Source of the DNA: Hypholoma sublateritium FD-334 SS-4
Taxonomy: Eukaryota > Basidiomycota > Agaricomycetes > Agaricales > Strophariaceae
NCBI GenBank assembly: GCA_000827495.1
Contig: KN817533.1
Span: 361,936-425,935, forward strand
Length of the DNA stretch: 64,000 nucleotides
Direction: 5' to 3'
This document shows, in pieces, positions 33,982-44,845 of the stretch (its first letter is position 1; each line of letters opens with the position of its first letter). Position numbers and translations under genes: made by a program. The notes under the pieces were generated by a model. It ran no database searches. It worked only from the letters and a program-made list of their open reading frames with translations, and had not been told where the DNA came from.

Positions 33982-34910
33982 GATACATCTTGCTCTCGCC
34001 CTTGTACATCTGTTGTCTTGGATTAATAACACACAGTGTGTAATTGTTCATCAGTGTGGAAAGTACACCAGAACAACCACTGCTCTTGCCCTTGTATATT
34101 TGTCATTTCATATTGATGGCACCCACTGATAAGCCTGCGCTCATGCCGTCCACAAAATTGGATGAAGACATTATTCCCCCCCCCCTCTGCCGCTTTCCCA
34201 CGACTCCCCAACGCATCGCCCACGCCGCTCCCCGTGTTTCTCTGCACGTTGATACGCTGTCAAGCTTCTCATGTGCGAATAACGGAAATGAGCAAACCAA
34301 GAAAAACGAAATAAAAATGACGTGAGACACCTAAGAAGCTTTGACCAAGGTGCGTGGGGGTGCGAGGGTGTTCCTACACGGCTTCTAGTTCTAGCCGACT
34401 GGGAACCGAATTCGATGAAGTATAAGCTGCGGCATCAGATTCAAACCACTCTGAAGTATGACAATGTTACGAGACAATAGGTATATGAGGGCGAGAGCGA
34501 GAGCGAGAGGTAGAACGACGAAATGAGTGCACGAGTTGATTAATTGTTCATTGGTATTGTACGTGCGTGTCTCGTGTCATTTTTATTTCGTTTTTCTTGG
34601 TTTTATCATTACCGCTGTTCGCGCACAGGAAGCTTGACAGCGTATCAACGTGCAGAGAAACACGGGGAGCGGCGTGGGCGATGCGTTGGGGAGTCGTGGG
34701 AAAGCGGCAGAGGGGGCGGGAATAATGTCTGCATCAAATTTTGTGGACGGTATGAGCGCAGGCTTATCAGTGGGTGCCATCAATATGAAATGACAAATAT
34801 ACAAGGGCGGAGCAGTGTTCTGGTGTACTTTCCACACTGATGAACAGTTGGACACTGTGTGTTATCAATCCAACACAACAGATATACAAGGGCGAGAGTA
34901 AGATGTATCT
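33982..34910. mobile_element. Foldback element with about 345-bp arms
   Basis: The arm at 33,982-34,330 is repeated in inverted orientation at 34,567-34,910. Shared blocks include CTCTCGCCCTTGTA, CACACAGTGT, CACTGATGAACA and ATCAATATGAAATGAC. The divergence is roughly a few percent to ten percent by eye. The 236-bp loop contains GAGAGCGAGAGCGAGAG and no ORF. Frames inside the arms are mirror images and not genes. No target duplication was identified. The right end lies 127 bp before the ATG of the next gene. Confidence 0.75.
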
Positions 34911-35037
34911 ATCTGTATCTACTATTTACAAGCAATCTCCATCATGACTCCTGACCAAGCACTGCCCAGTTCCTCTTAAATAGGAGTATTCACTGTGTTG
35001 GAACAGGCAATCCCTCAAGTGCTTTTCACTTTTGAAC

Positions 35038-35807
35038 ATGGTCAAGATAACCAATTCATTACATACTATTGCTACGCTGTGTGCATCCTTAGGTATTCAT
35101 ATACTTTCTTATCTTTTGTTGACGCTTCTTACCTTTAATACTACTCATGTGTCAGTACACGTTGGTGCAGACATTGTGATCCAAGGTCTCGCCACAAACC
35201 CATTGATTTCAGGAGCTACGCAAATCTTTTCTACCTCGGTCGTGGACGCTTCGGCCATTAGTATTCAACCGGCAGCTGAACCAGTATATGTAATCACCCA
35301 AGTGCAGAGCTTGGCGCCACTTTCGGCAATGCCAGTGTCAATAACAGAAACTTGTAAGTCATTAAATATTATCCTGTCCATAAAGTAGTGGCTCATTTTT
35401 GAAATGCAGTGATACAAGTGCAAGGTGCATCGGTATATGGAGCAACCGTTGCAGTAATGACAACAGTGGGTGGCATAGCGGTCTCTGCCGAGTTAGATAT
35501 TATATGCACGGGAACTGGAAATGGTGGAGAAGTTGATTGTATCGAAGAAGACATAGTATCTGCAAATGGGATTGCTACGACGGTCACGACAAGCTATGTT
35601 GCGCCAACAAGTCCAATCTTCACGATTACTGGGACGCAGCCCGATTCAGAAGCTGTTCCTACTGCCACAGATGCTCCTACCACTGCCGCAAATGCCGGTC
35701 CTACTACTGCCACAAATACTGCATCCCATCTTATGGATTCCTTGGCCTCGACATTGATTTTAGGATTAACTGGGTCCGCATATGCTATCTTCTACAGTAT
35801 CTACTGA
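35038..35807 (+). CDS. Probable GPI-anchored secreted protein
   Basis: Three exons, 35,038-35,092, 35,156-35,353 and 35,410-35,807, join in phase and give 216 aa. The N-terminus is a signal peptide (LHTIATLCASL). The middle is neutral and Val/Ile/Ala-rich without Cys pairs, apart from one CTGTGNGGEVDC segment. A stalk rich in Thr, Ala and Pro (TDAPTTAANAGPTTATNTA) leads to a hydrophobic C-terminal end (LASTLILGLTGSAYAIFY), which together look like a GPI attachment signal. Function unknown; likely at the cell surface or wall. Intron 1 is exactly 63 nt, in frame and without a stop, so its retention would give a longer, more hydrophobic N-terminus. The gene starts just after the foldback element. 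Confidence 0.65.
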
Positions 35808-36680
35808 ATTGAATGGTCGTATTCTTTGTAACCTCCCCTCACGGTCATCAACAAGTATATATGGACTTTGAATTAGTATGACTTATTTATAAACATTGTT
35901 GCCAGTCGATAGGCGCTTGATAGGCGGGCTCAGACAGACAATACTGGGCACCTGTGCGCGCTGGCGCTGCGCAGGTTCTTACTCGGAATCCGTGCGAAAG
36001 CACGTAGAGCGGCATACGCTGAAATGAATGTTAGTGGAAGTGGTGCGTGAGCGCACGTACCGGTTGGACTACATAGGAATGAGTTGTGGACAAATCAGGC
36101 GCGGGGAACGGCGTCCTGCGGAGGTACCACGTTGCGCGGTCGCCGTGATATAAGCATGTAAGGGCGGGATGAATGGTGCGAATCAGGATAAGCCAGCGAG
36201 ATATGGGCAGCCGGGTGTTCAGGGGCGTACATCGACGAGCTCCCGGATTTCGACCATGAATGGGGGATAAACACATGTGGCCGATGCGCGATCGCGCGCA
36301 CAGACACCCCGTATTTTCATGCTCTGAGCCCTAACAGGCTCCCCGCGAGAACGAGACGCGGATAATGACACACCACTCCCAATGATGCAGCATGGATAAT
36401 TGGTGAGGAAACCGGCAGGATCAGGGAGTTTTATCATTCACTCAGCGTGTGACGCGCGTGCTATGAGAACATGTCAAGATCCATCGACGCACGTACACGC
36501 TGACGCCGCCTCCTAAGCATCAGCCGCGCGCACATGGACGGGTTGGGGGGGTGTCTTCCTCAGCGGAGAGCGCGTGCCCTTGTGCGACCCAGAGCGCACA
36601 CGGCCGGCTGCTCTCTGCAGGGAAATATCGACCGAACCCGTCCATGCGGCGGCGGTGTGCATGGTGTCGAGCGGGAAAGG
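35808..36680. other. Intergenic, left flank of the large transposon
   Basis: GC-rich toward the right. One copy of the dispersed GGCGGCTGCTCCC-type motif lies at about 36,555-36,660. The last six bases are the left target duplication (GAAAGG). No gene recognised. Confidence 0.45.
36675..36680. repeat. Target site duplication, left
   Basis: GAAAGG directly before the element, identical to 44,826-44,831. Confidence 0.8.
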
Positions 36681-37350
36681 TATGGCAGTTATACTGTGCA
36701 GAAATTAATTGTCGACACAAATGGCTGATTTTCCTGTATTTCACGCACATTGGGACGTTTTTGTATGAATGTCACACCATTTTCTAGCCCATCAGAACTT
36801 TCTGCGCGCGTTCTTGAAGCCCACAAATATCATGCGCACATTTGTAACTTGAACATTGCAAAGCTGCACACATTACAATTTGATANNACTGTCTCTGNGC
36901 ACGAGTATGGAGCTCCGGTGAACAAGTTATGCGCGTGTTGGGAACATGTTGCATGCGGTGTGCGCGCGCTGCGTAAACAATGCACGCGCATGCCGCATCT
37001 ATATTGCGCATCTNATGTACAGAGCCTCGGCTTGCTCTTGGCATTNGTATTCTGTTATATTATTCCTTAAAAAGGAATGGNAAGTTCTACTATTGGATAA
37101 TCCTGATAACTNGGTTTGTTGTATGCCATTCTACCCGTCTATGAGTATATTTCTCCAGCAATCTTATTCCGAGGAGGCTCAGAGATTTATTGCTGGAATA
37201 ATAGACTAGAACCTTTACCATTCTGGTATTAGGTTAGNCCCNGTCTCTCANTCCGCAATTGGCCGGTCGATCAAACTCTATATTTTTTTGGGAGTACACA
37301 CAACATCTCAACTCCCGTCCCGAATATCTACATATTCTACAATCTCAGCT

Positions 37351-40298
37351 ATGGCGCCCCCAGGCTGGAGCGACCTCGGTAAATGTACCAACATACGCTG
37401 TCAAGACGAAGGATCTTGCAATTCTTTCTATCCTAGAAACGGAGATGAGAAGGCAAACCCGTTTCCATTGTTGTGTTATTGTGGGTGTCGCGGCAACCAG
37501 CACNTACTTTCCAAAGGTCCAGAGGATGTTGCGGCACCCTCGGGAGATGTGCCCTTCATACCGCCGCTCCGAGGCTTTCCCACTGTATGTCTATATAATT
37601 GATTTGTCCGTTTTGATCACTGATTTACCATTTTTTCACAGGCAATGCCGGNGCCCAGTGCAACCGCCTTTTCCGATAATGCAGGCAGTGCGACTCCTGC
37701 TCCTCCNCATACTCCCCCAATATCATTCCTGGGTGTCGCAAAGGACAGAACACAGCGCCGCACAACTGCGGTTCCATCCGGAGTTGATGGAGGCTCTGCC
37801 TCGACTGGAGCTCNGTTCAATGTTTCCTCCAAGGTCTGTTTCTTTNGTTTACTCTATGTATCCTTCCAGTGTTCTCACTATTCTGGCGTAGCTTAATAAA
37901 CAACAATGGACTAGTCAAACGAACCAGGCCACTAAGAAGAAAACCAGTGCTCNTGCCCGCAACCGTACTGGAGCCGCAAGTTTCAGCTCTGCGAGCGGTG
38001 CTTCTCNGGCATCCACAACAAAAGAACAATCCATGACACGATGGATGGTAACACTGTTTCCTGTGGCCTCAGCTTTCAAGAGCAGCCTCACGTCGATTGT
38101 CCAGCCACCCGAGTGCTAGTAAGCTTTTTATGACCCAACAACTAGTCTTTGTTACAACCTGATCGTGAATTCTAGCATGGATAGTTTTTCCTACATGAAA
38201 TACTCAAGGCCAATCTTTTTGGCTCGTTACAATGCCACGTCATCTGAGATTTATGAGGCGGTTGTGGCTGCGTTCAGCCCGGACTACGAGATTGAAAACT
38301 GGCGGCTATTATTCAGACAAGCCACGGGAAGGGGGACGAAAGGAATTTTGCGTCTCAGTGCCGAGAGCTCCATGTCAATCGCGATCCCGGATATCCAACA
38401 GTATGTATTAGTATTTGCACCTACCATCTTTGTGATCTAATTTTTATAAATTTACGCAGGGCATGCGGAAAATATCGCGCACCACAATTTAAGCGTGCAT
38501 TTTTTATCCTACTACCCGATGGGTGCTCTGACCTGCCGTTGGATCCCATGTGTGATTTTCGCCCGGTAGAGTTTCAGCGACCATTGTCGGATGGTGACCT
38601 AGCGTCATCAGACTCAGGCCAGGATGAGCCCAAGTCAGAAACACGTAGTGGCGCTGATCATGATGCGGATGATGCGGATGACATATATATGCCAGTCCAG
38701 CCTGAGACTGTAAGCAATCACATTGATCCTCATCCCACATATCGACAAGACTAACTTCGATTTTCTTGAAAAAGCAAACACCCAAGAAAAGTGGCAGTAC
38801 CCAGCCTGCCGAAGCCTCGGACGATGGTCATGGAAAGTCGGAGTCTTTCAGTGATTTGGAGGTAACTGTTATGAGCTCCGCACAATTGCAAGCTTCCGCT
38901 TCTAACAAATAATTTCTCAGCCGGTAATCCCTGACGAAGATGTGATTAAGATGCATGAGCTAATGCGGGAGGGCGTTCTCAAAGAATTCGGTCAGTATAT
39001 TCATGCCATATTATCAATATCGTACTAACTATCTTATAGATTCCACTTCAAGAGCCCCAATGCTCAACCGCCTTGCGGTCAACATCTGTGGTCCCACAGA
39101 CAAAAGGTTGCAGTCACATAACTGGGTCCGTTACTCCATGCTCTGTATTCATCCTGTTTCCTCACTTCTTGACAAACCAGTGGCCAACTCGCTCCTCGGG
39201 AGCGTACTCAAACATTTCTGCCCAACTGACGGGTTTGCAGACCAAAATCAAGGATATATCCAGCAACTTCTTATCGGAACCGTCCCGTCCTTTGATGGCA
39301 TTGTGCAACGAGAGTCTTTCTACCCTTCAGCCCTTGTTCCGATTCCTTTTTGATCTCGAACAGATGAAAGCTCACGAAGGAACCACCCCCGACTTCCTTC
39401 AGCAATTATCAACCGATTTTCGCCTGGGCCCACACGGGCTGGGACCTGTCATCAAGTATCTTTCTGATCTTCATGATATGATCATTTCGGCATTTGAACG
39501 ACGCAGTATGTTTGCTGATGAAGCACGTACATGCATCTCCCAGATCAACATCATTGCCATCCCGCTGGAATCTCTTCTCACTGCATTCCGTGCATCTGTT
39601 TTCCGGGGAATGTATGATCCCAAGGGGTTCGCAGACCTTCACAATGCGATGAAAGACTGCAGTCATATTTTTGGGGTACGTGATTATATCTCTGTTTTGT
39701 TACTAAGCTTGACCATCGTCATATTAGACTGCGGCAAAAGAAGACTGCCTTGACGTTCTGAAATTGCGCCTTGAACATGACACGGTCAATCTTTACCGCG
39801 CGGCCCTTCTCACGGACTTTGGCTCAATCACAGACTACGACGAGATGTCGACAAACAAGTTCTTTTCAGGAGATGATGGCCTTGATGGCCTTTTGGGTAT
39901 GTTTGACACTGTCGTTGATTCATTCCCAATCACAGATGTGCGGTACGCCGAGTATATGTCCCTATTCTCTGGACTGGCGATGATCCTCGCAGAGCAGATT
40001 CGCAATTTCAAAAAGGTATGCTTACCCCCTTTGTACCGTGTTCAGACTGCCTAACAAACATTAACATCATCTAGAGTGGTGCCAAGCGCAAGCAACGTGA
40101 AGCCCGTGGATCTGACTCAGACGAAGAACCTGTAGTACGTTCTCATAATCTTGAATCTGACAAACCGAATAACTCTTTCTTCACTATTTCTAGCCTGTCA
40201 GCCCACCGAAAAAGACCAAAAGCAAGGAGGCTGGGGAAGAGAGAAACCCTAACAATACGCGTAGCAGATATGACAATATCAATGCTTCGAATCAGTAA
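37351..40298 (+). CDS. Transposon accessory protein 1, Cys/His-rich N-terminus
   Basis: Twelve exons join in phase without exception (first 37,351-37,584, last 40,194-40,298) and give about 760 aa. Residues 10-52 hold a Cys/His cluster, CTNIRC...C...LLCYCGCRGNQH, which looks like a small zinc-binding module. A Ser/Pro/Ala-rich region (80-200) follows, then a globular part with YNATSSEIYEAVVAAFSP and CGKYRAPQFKRAFFILLPDG. An acidic segment (DADDADDIYMP) precedes a long mostly helical domain (about 420-700). The end is basic (KRKQREA, PPKKTKSK), possibly a nuclear localisation signal. I recognise no family. Conserved splice phases over 2.9 kb argue that it is under selection and is used by the element, perhaps in DNA binding or regulation; that is inference. 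A few codons contain N. Confidence 0.7.
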
Positions 40299-40339
40299 TT
40301 AAATACCTATTGATACCATTTAATATCTCTGATTGTACA

Positions 40340-41081
40340 ATGGCAACCCCAGACGTAAATCATCCACTGCAAGATATGTTTCAGTATCATCATCTGAGTC
40401 TATCTTCGAGTTCAAGCCCTGTAAGTTGTCCTGCTTGTCTCAGTTTGCAGCGTAACCTAATTACCCGTATAAGCAGCTTCGCACCAAAAGACCAAATTCC
40501 AGCCCAAAGGTTCATCGCGCGACTCGGACGCATACCAGCCAGATGAAGGAGACGCACCGAGGGTATCAGACGGTGAATCTTACGATGAACGTTATAAACA
40601 AAAATTCCCTGCACCCAATCCTCGAAAAGGTCCATACCCCGAATCTATAAATCGACGAGAATACACTTCACGCGAACCCCCGGCGCCTAAGCCAGCACCT
40701 AGACCAGCACCTAGGCCACGCCCGAGGCAGCGCAGAGTGACGCCCCCGCCGTCTCGAAGTCCACCGCCTCCCGCTGTGTTGCCACCTTTGACACGTTTTG
40801 AGCGCCTCATGGGGATGTCTCTAGAGAGGGTTATGCAGGAGATAGTCAGTCTTTTGCCAGGAGAAAAGGTTTTGTGGGCCTCCTTCACGACAGATTATCC
40901 AAAGGTCCGAGACCAGCGAATGCAGTTGCTCCGGGTACGTGTTTTCTACCGAGGACTTTGACCTTTGCTAATTTCCCATCTCGAACAGCGTTGCCATCCA
41001 GACAAAACTGTAAATCAGTCAGCGGCTTGGATTGAAATATGCGAGGACTTTACACGCATATTGAATTGTAAAACACATTAG
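40340..41081 (+). CDS. Transposon accessory protein 2, Pro/Arg-rich with HPDK motif
   Basis: Four exons, 40,340-40,354, 40,399-40,420, 40,474-40,934 and 40,989-41,081, join in phase to give 196 aa. The first half is acidic and disordered (DSDAYQPDEGDAPRVSDGES). The centre is Pro/Arg-rich (PAPKPAPRPAPRPRPRQRR). The C-terminal 70 residues form a compact part, FERLMGMSLERVMQEI, LPGEKVLWASF and LLRRCHPDKT, ending FTRILNC. RCHPDK preceded by a helix recalls the HPD loop of J-domains (Hsp70 co-chaperones), but the rest is short for a true J-domain. The gene lies 41 bp after accessory gene 1, on the same strand. The first exon is tiny (five codons), which makes the start less certain. Function unknown. 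Confidence 0.6.
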
Positions 41082-42829
41082 TATTACACATCTTCCTACT
41101 TTCCGGCTTGTGGTTTGAATGAAAGATTGAATTGACAGATGATGACAATAATACAGTGGTACCTAGTCTGACGTCCACGCGAGCTTCTCCGAGATGGGCC
41201 ACCCACGAAGATGCATGAGGATGTCCTTTGTTATCCACCTGAACGTTTGGCGATCGTACCGCAGTGTCGGGGAGGCACACGTACGTGATGGCACTGGCGG
41301 CGTCGCTCCGGTTCGCCAGTGTCCTGCGGGATGTTTAGCCAGGACGAGAGAATGTGGGTGGGACACGTACGTGATGGCGCCGGGGACGACGCTCCAGCTG
41401 GTCCACTCCCCGACTCAGAGGTGCCCAGGGACACGGCAGCACAGATGTACGAGGCGGAGTGCCTCTGCCGTATCCTGTCGTGCATTCCCGTGAATGCTGC
41501 GAACGTCGATGCTTGTGTGCGCGATGTACCGGTGCGGCAGGGCCTCGAGAACGTCGCGCTGCGAGCCTGAGCCCGGAGAGAGGCTCTTTCGATGGGGAGA
41601 AGTCCCCCAATGGCGCAGCGCGCCCGCCGCCGATCTGATACCGCCCGGACTGTCATGTCTTCACGCACTGCCCGCGGAGACGTCGCTATCCGCTCTGCGG
41701 TGCATGGATTAGCCCGCGGCGCACACTGTGATAGACGAGGTAACTCACCGGGCAGACATCGTCGAGAGCAGAACACGGCGCGGGAGGCAGAGGACGGCGG
41801 AGCGAGCAACTAGCAACTCCGGTGCGTAAATTAGCCCGCGGCGCGTACAGTGTCAGATGGGATCACTCACTGTGCTGATATTGTCAAGGCCGCGGGAGAC
41901 GGCGGCAAGCATAAGCCAGACGGATGACGTGAAGTCGGCGTAGAACGCAGGCGGTCACGCCAAGACTGGGCTGGGCAACGGACTTGCGCCGTGTCGAGCG
42001 TGCCCTTGCCGTGCTTGACCGCAACACGGAGCGCGGGGGGGCCGTCATCCAGTTGTCCATGTCCAGTCATCCAGCAAGGGCCGAGGATGACAGCGTGCCC
42101 GTGCCTGATGTTGGGAGTGCCAGCGGCGGGGCCCTCTCTTTCCGGCCTACCGAGCTGCGTCAGCTGCCGCTTGTGGTGGAGCACGAGTGGGAGGCTATCA
42201 CACACAGCCTCGCCGGGTGGTCCGACGTGGGCGGGCGGAAGGTTTGCGGCGGGGCGAGTGCTGTTCGAGGAAGGTGGCGAGGGAGAGGTCGTCGTAGGAG
42301 GCGGAGCAGGTGTGTGGACAGTCAGCCGCCAACGTTGGCTCCCAGGCTATCGTCGTCATGGTGAGGAGGTCGGTCGACAGCGTGAACGTTGGGCTCGTTG
42401 TTGGCAGGGGAAATGGACTTCTGCTAGGACCTGTGTGGCCACGTCAGCGGACGCTTGCTGCATCCCCAAAATATGGTATGCACTGTGAGCCATTCAAGGT
42501 GAGACACCCATGTACTGGCCTTCAGATGTTTGGCGGTATATTGAGCATGGTAGGTGTTGAAACGAAAGAGAGTGGCAACACATTGGGCACGCATCATAGT
42601 ATGTAAGCGCCCACAGATGGGTCAAATAGCCGAGGCGCAACCGAGCTGTAAGTACTTATATTAAGTACATCGCTCAACATTCCAGAAATACATAGTACTT
42701 ACTCTCAATATGACAATGTCTGGTATGGTGTAGTTGAAGATGGATAATAACAAAATCTTTGGTACATTAATATCACCCGCGCATAAGCTTGTGTTCACGC
42801 TTCACCTCGGCTCTCTCTCCCATACCATC
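41082..42829. other. GC-rich block inside the transposon
   Basis: Holds internal direct repeats: CACGTACGTGATGGC at about 41,278 and 41,365, and TTAGCCCGCGGCGC at about 41,709 and 41,832. The latter are each followed by a TCACTCAC/ACTCACC segment that reads as a 5' splice site on the minus strand. The minus frame just before the second (FTSSVWLMLAAVSRGLDNIS) looks coding. It contains no N, unlike the flanking transposon sequence. It could be an insertion or captured sequence within the element; no gene is supported. Confidence 0.35.
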
Positions 42830-44483
42830 ATGACTTCAATTCCAAACGAAACCGACGATGTTCAGCTTTTACTCCTCCACTGTGGCGAAATTCTTAAGGA
42901 GGCGCGCTTCATATTATCCTCTATTCCAAATGCCGAGGAATCAAGTGTCGAAAGAATGCTGCAAAAGATGCATTCGGTACATAAAATTTTAGCAGAATTA
43001 GACGACCCATGGATCACAGAGGCCGACATTGATGGGTTAATAGCCCTTGTACTAGATGTTTCCGGGCCCCTTCAAAAATGGCTTGACTCTCCGCGACCCA
43101 GCTACCAACCTCCCCAGTGCCCAAAAACCCCAGGTCGAGGCCGTCCTCGCTTTGATATCGACCTTGATCGCGCGGCTGAATTACATGACATGGAACTCTC
43201 ATGGCAGCAAATAGCCACGGCTATGGGGATCAGTAGACGAACACTCTACACTCATTTTGCAGATGCTGGCAGATCTACGGCACGAAGGCCATTTACTGAT
43301 ATTACCGACAACGACCTCAATGAAATTGTGGCTGACATTTCACGCCGACACCCTCTTTCGGGTTCTGTGGTCGTGCGAGGCCACCTAGAAGCTGTTAACA
43401 TCCATGTGACACTTAATCGCGTGAAGGAGAGTCTTAGAATAGTAGATGCGATAGGTGTTAGCCTTCGGTGCGTATTTATTACAACAATCTTTTATTTTCC
43501 TGTCCTGATCAGTGATCGCTATGTTAGATGGAGCTCAGCAATTAAGCGACGTGTATACAAAGTCCGTGGAAGCAATGCTCTTTGGCACCACGATGGGAAT
43601 GAAAAACTGCGTCCTTGGGGTTTTTATGTCCATGGATGTATTGANGGTCACTCGCGCCTGGTCATCTATCTCAAGTGCTCGAACAACAAGAAGGCGAGGA
43701 CCGTCGAACATTTATTCCTTGTATCCGTAGGTATTTACGGCTGGCCCAGTNGCATAAGAGGGGATTTTGGGACAGAGAATAATGGAGTGGAAAAACAAAT
43801 TACTGAAAAATGGGGCGAACGACATCGTGCTTATTTACGTGGAAGGTAAGGACAAATTTATCTCCTCAATTTATTGTACTCATAAATAGTTCAATAGATC
43901 NATTCATAATGTTCGGATCGAGAGGCTATGGCGTGATGTGCGGCGAGACACGCTGGAATTCTTCCNAACGATATTCCTTCACCTCGAGAACATAGGCCTT
44001 CTTGACATGGAGTCAGAGGTTCAGCGTGTGTGTCTCTTCCTCACATATCACAAGCGTATACAGCATTCGCTCGATGAAACAGTTGCCTCATGGAATCTTC
44101 ATAAGGTTAGAACAGCCGGCAACAAGACACCCCTTGCTCTTTATCAGCTGAGCCGAGAGAAGGCAATAAACCAAGGATATTGGACTGGGGATCCGGGCGA
44201 CGATGTGACGGACATCTCGGAAAACTATGGGGAGGACCCCAATGAAGCATATTCTCCCGCTGATGAACTTGCAGAAGATCCTAATGCCGCGGACAACCGT
44301 GATTTCGAAAACGATGTGGAGATGGAACGAGAAGCCGGTATATTTGTAAACGACGATGAGGAGATAGAAGCAGCAANAGAGTGTCTAGGTGACTATGATT
44401 TCACTGCTGACGATGGAAACTTTGGTATAGATATTTATTGTAATGCTGTTACCCGTTTGACAGCCTTGTATTCTGGGAATTAA
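42830..44483 (+). CDS. DDE integrase/transposase
   Basis: Three exons, 42,830-43,467, 43,513-43,845 and 43,898-44,483, join in phase and give 518 aa. The N-terminal part holds a helix-turn-helix-like segment (WQQIATAMGISRRTLYTHF, about 125-143) after a GRGRPRF basic stretch, suited to binding the element ends. The catalytic core follows: LWHHDGNEKLRPWGFYVHG with the first acidic residue, IRGDFGTEN with the second, and HNVRIERLWRDV with the Glu, the three acids of the retroviral-integrase fold. The C-terminus is strongly acidic (about 420-500). Such proteins cut and rejoin element ends. Four codons contain N (for example near 43,645 and 43,751), but no stop interrupts the frame. The product looks active. 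Confidence 0.85.
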
Positions 44484-44825
44484 TTTGACTTATAACTTTC
44501 AATAGTTCAAGTCAGACAAACGCGCGCAGAAAGTGACTTCCGTGTAACTTGCGTGCATACAAGGAAACATGCGCACGAAACGTGTGCACATAGCCGCACA
44601 TTTGCATATTGATGTGCGCGGAAGTTCAGAAAGATGCGATCAAACGCGCGCAACCTTTGTCTCTGAGGAAATTCCGCGTGCGCGCAAACCTGTGTCCCGA
44701 CTTTCATGTGCGCACATAAATGAATATCCGTGCGCAGACAATGCGCAGGAAATAAAATATGTGCATGCATGCATGATTATTGTGTGCGATTACGTCAATA
44801 CTTTCTGCACAATATAACTGCCATA

Positions 44826-44831
44826 GAAAGG
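44826..44831. repeat. Target site duplication, right
   Basis: GAAAGG directly after the element end at 44,825, identical to 36,675-36,680. Confidence 0.8.
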
Positions 44832-44845
44832 CTACACCAGAGGCC

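Larger units (their letters stand above)
36681..44825 (+). mobile_element. Complete DNA transposon, IS3EU-like, 8.1 kb, three genes
   Basis: The ends are inverted repeats starting TATGGCAGTTATA: 36,681-36,704 matches the reverse complement of 44,802-44,825 with one mismatch in 24. The element is flanked by a perfect 6-bp target duplication, GAAAGG, at 36,675-36,680 and 44,826-44,831. Inside are a DDE integrase gene (42,830) and two further genes (37,351 and 40,340), all on the plus strand. Sub-terminal regions are rich in GTGCGC/GCGCGC. Single N bases are scattered through it, as expected for a multi-copy sequence that the assembly could not resolve. The integrase type and 6-bp duplication fit the eukaryotic IS3EU group; that assignment is from memory. 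A GC-rich block at about 41.1-42.6 kb separates genes two and three. Confidence 0.85.

Noticed and set aside
34044..34855. Pairs of frames such as APTDKPALMPSTK in both halves
   Set aside because: They are the two arms of one inverted repeat read on opposite strands, not separate genes.
41231..41809. Minus-strand frame of 192 aa in the GC-rich block
   Set aside because: Ser/Arg-rich without domains, opposite several other open frames, typical of GC-rich non-coding DNA.
36681..44825. LTR retrotransposon for the integrase locus
   Set aside because: No reverse transcriptase, protease or direct long terminal repeats. The ends are short inverted repeats with a 6-bp duplication, which fits a DNA transposon.
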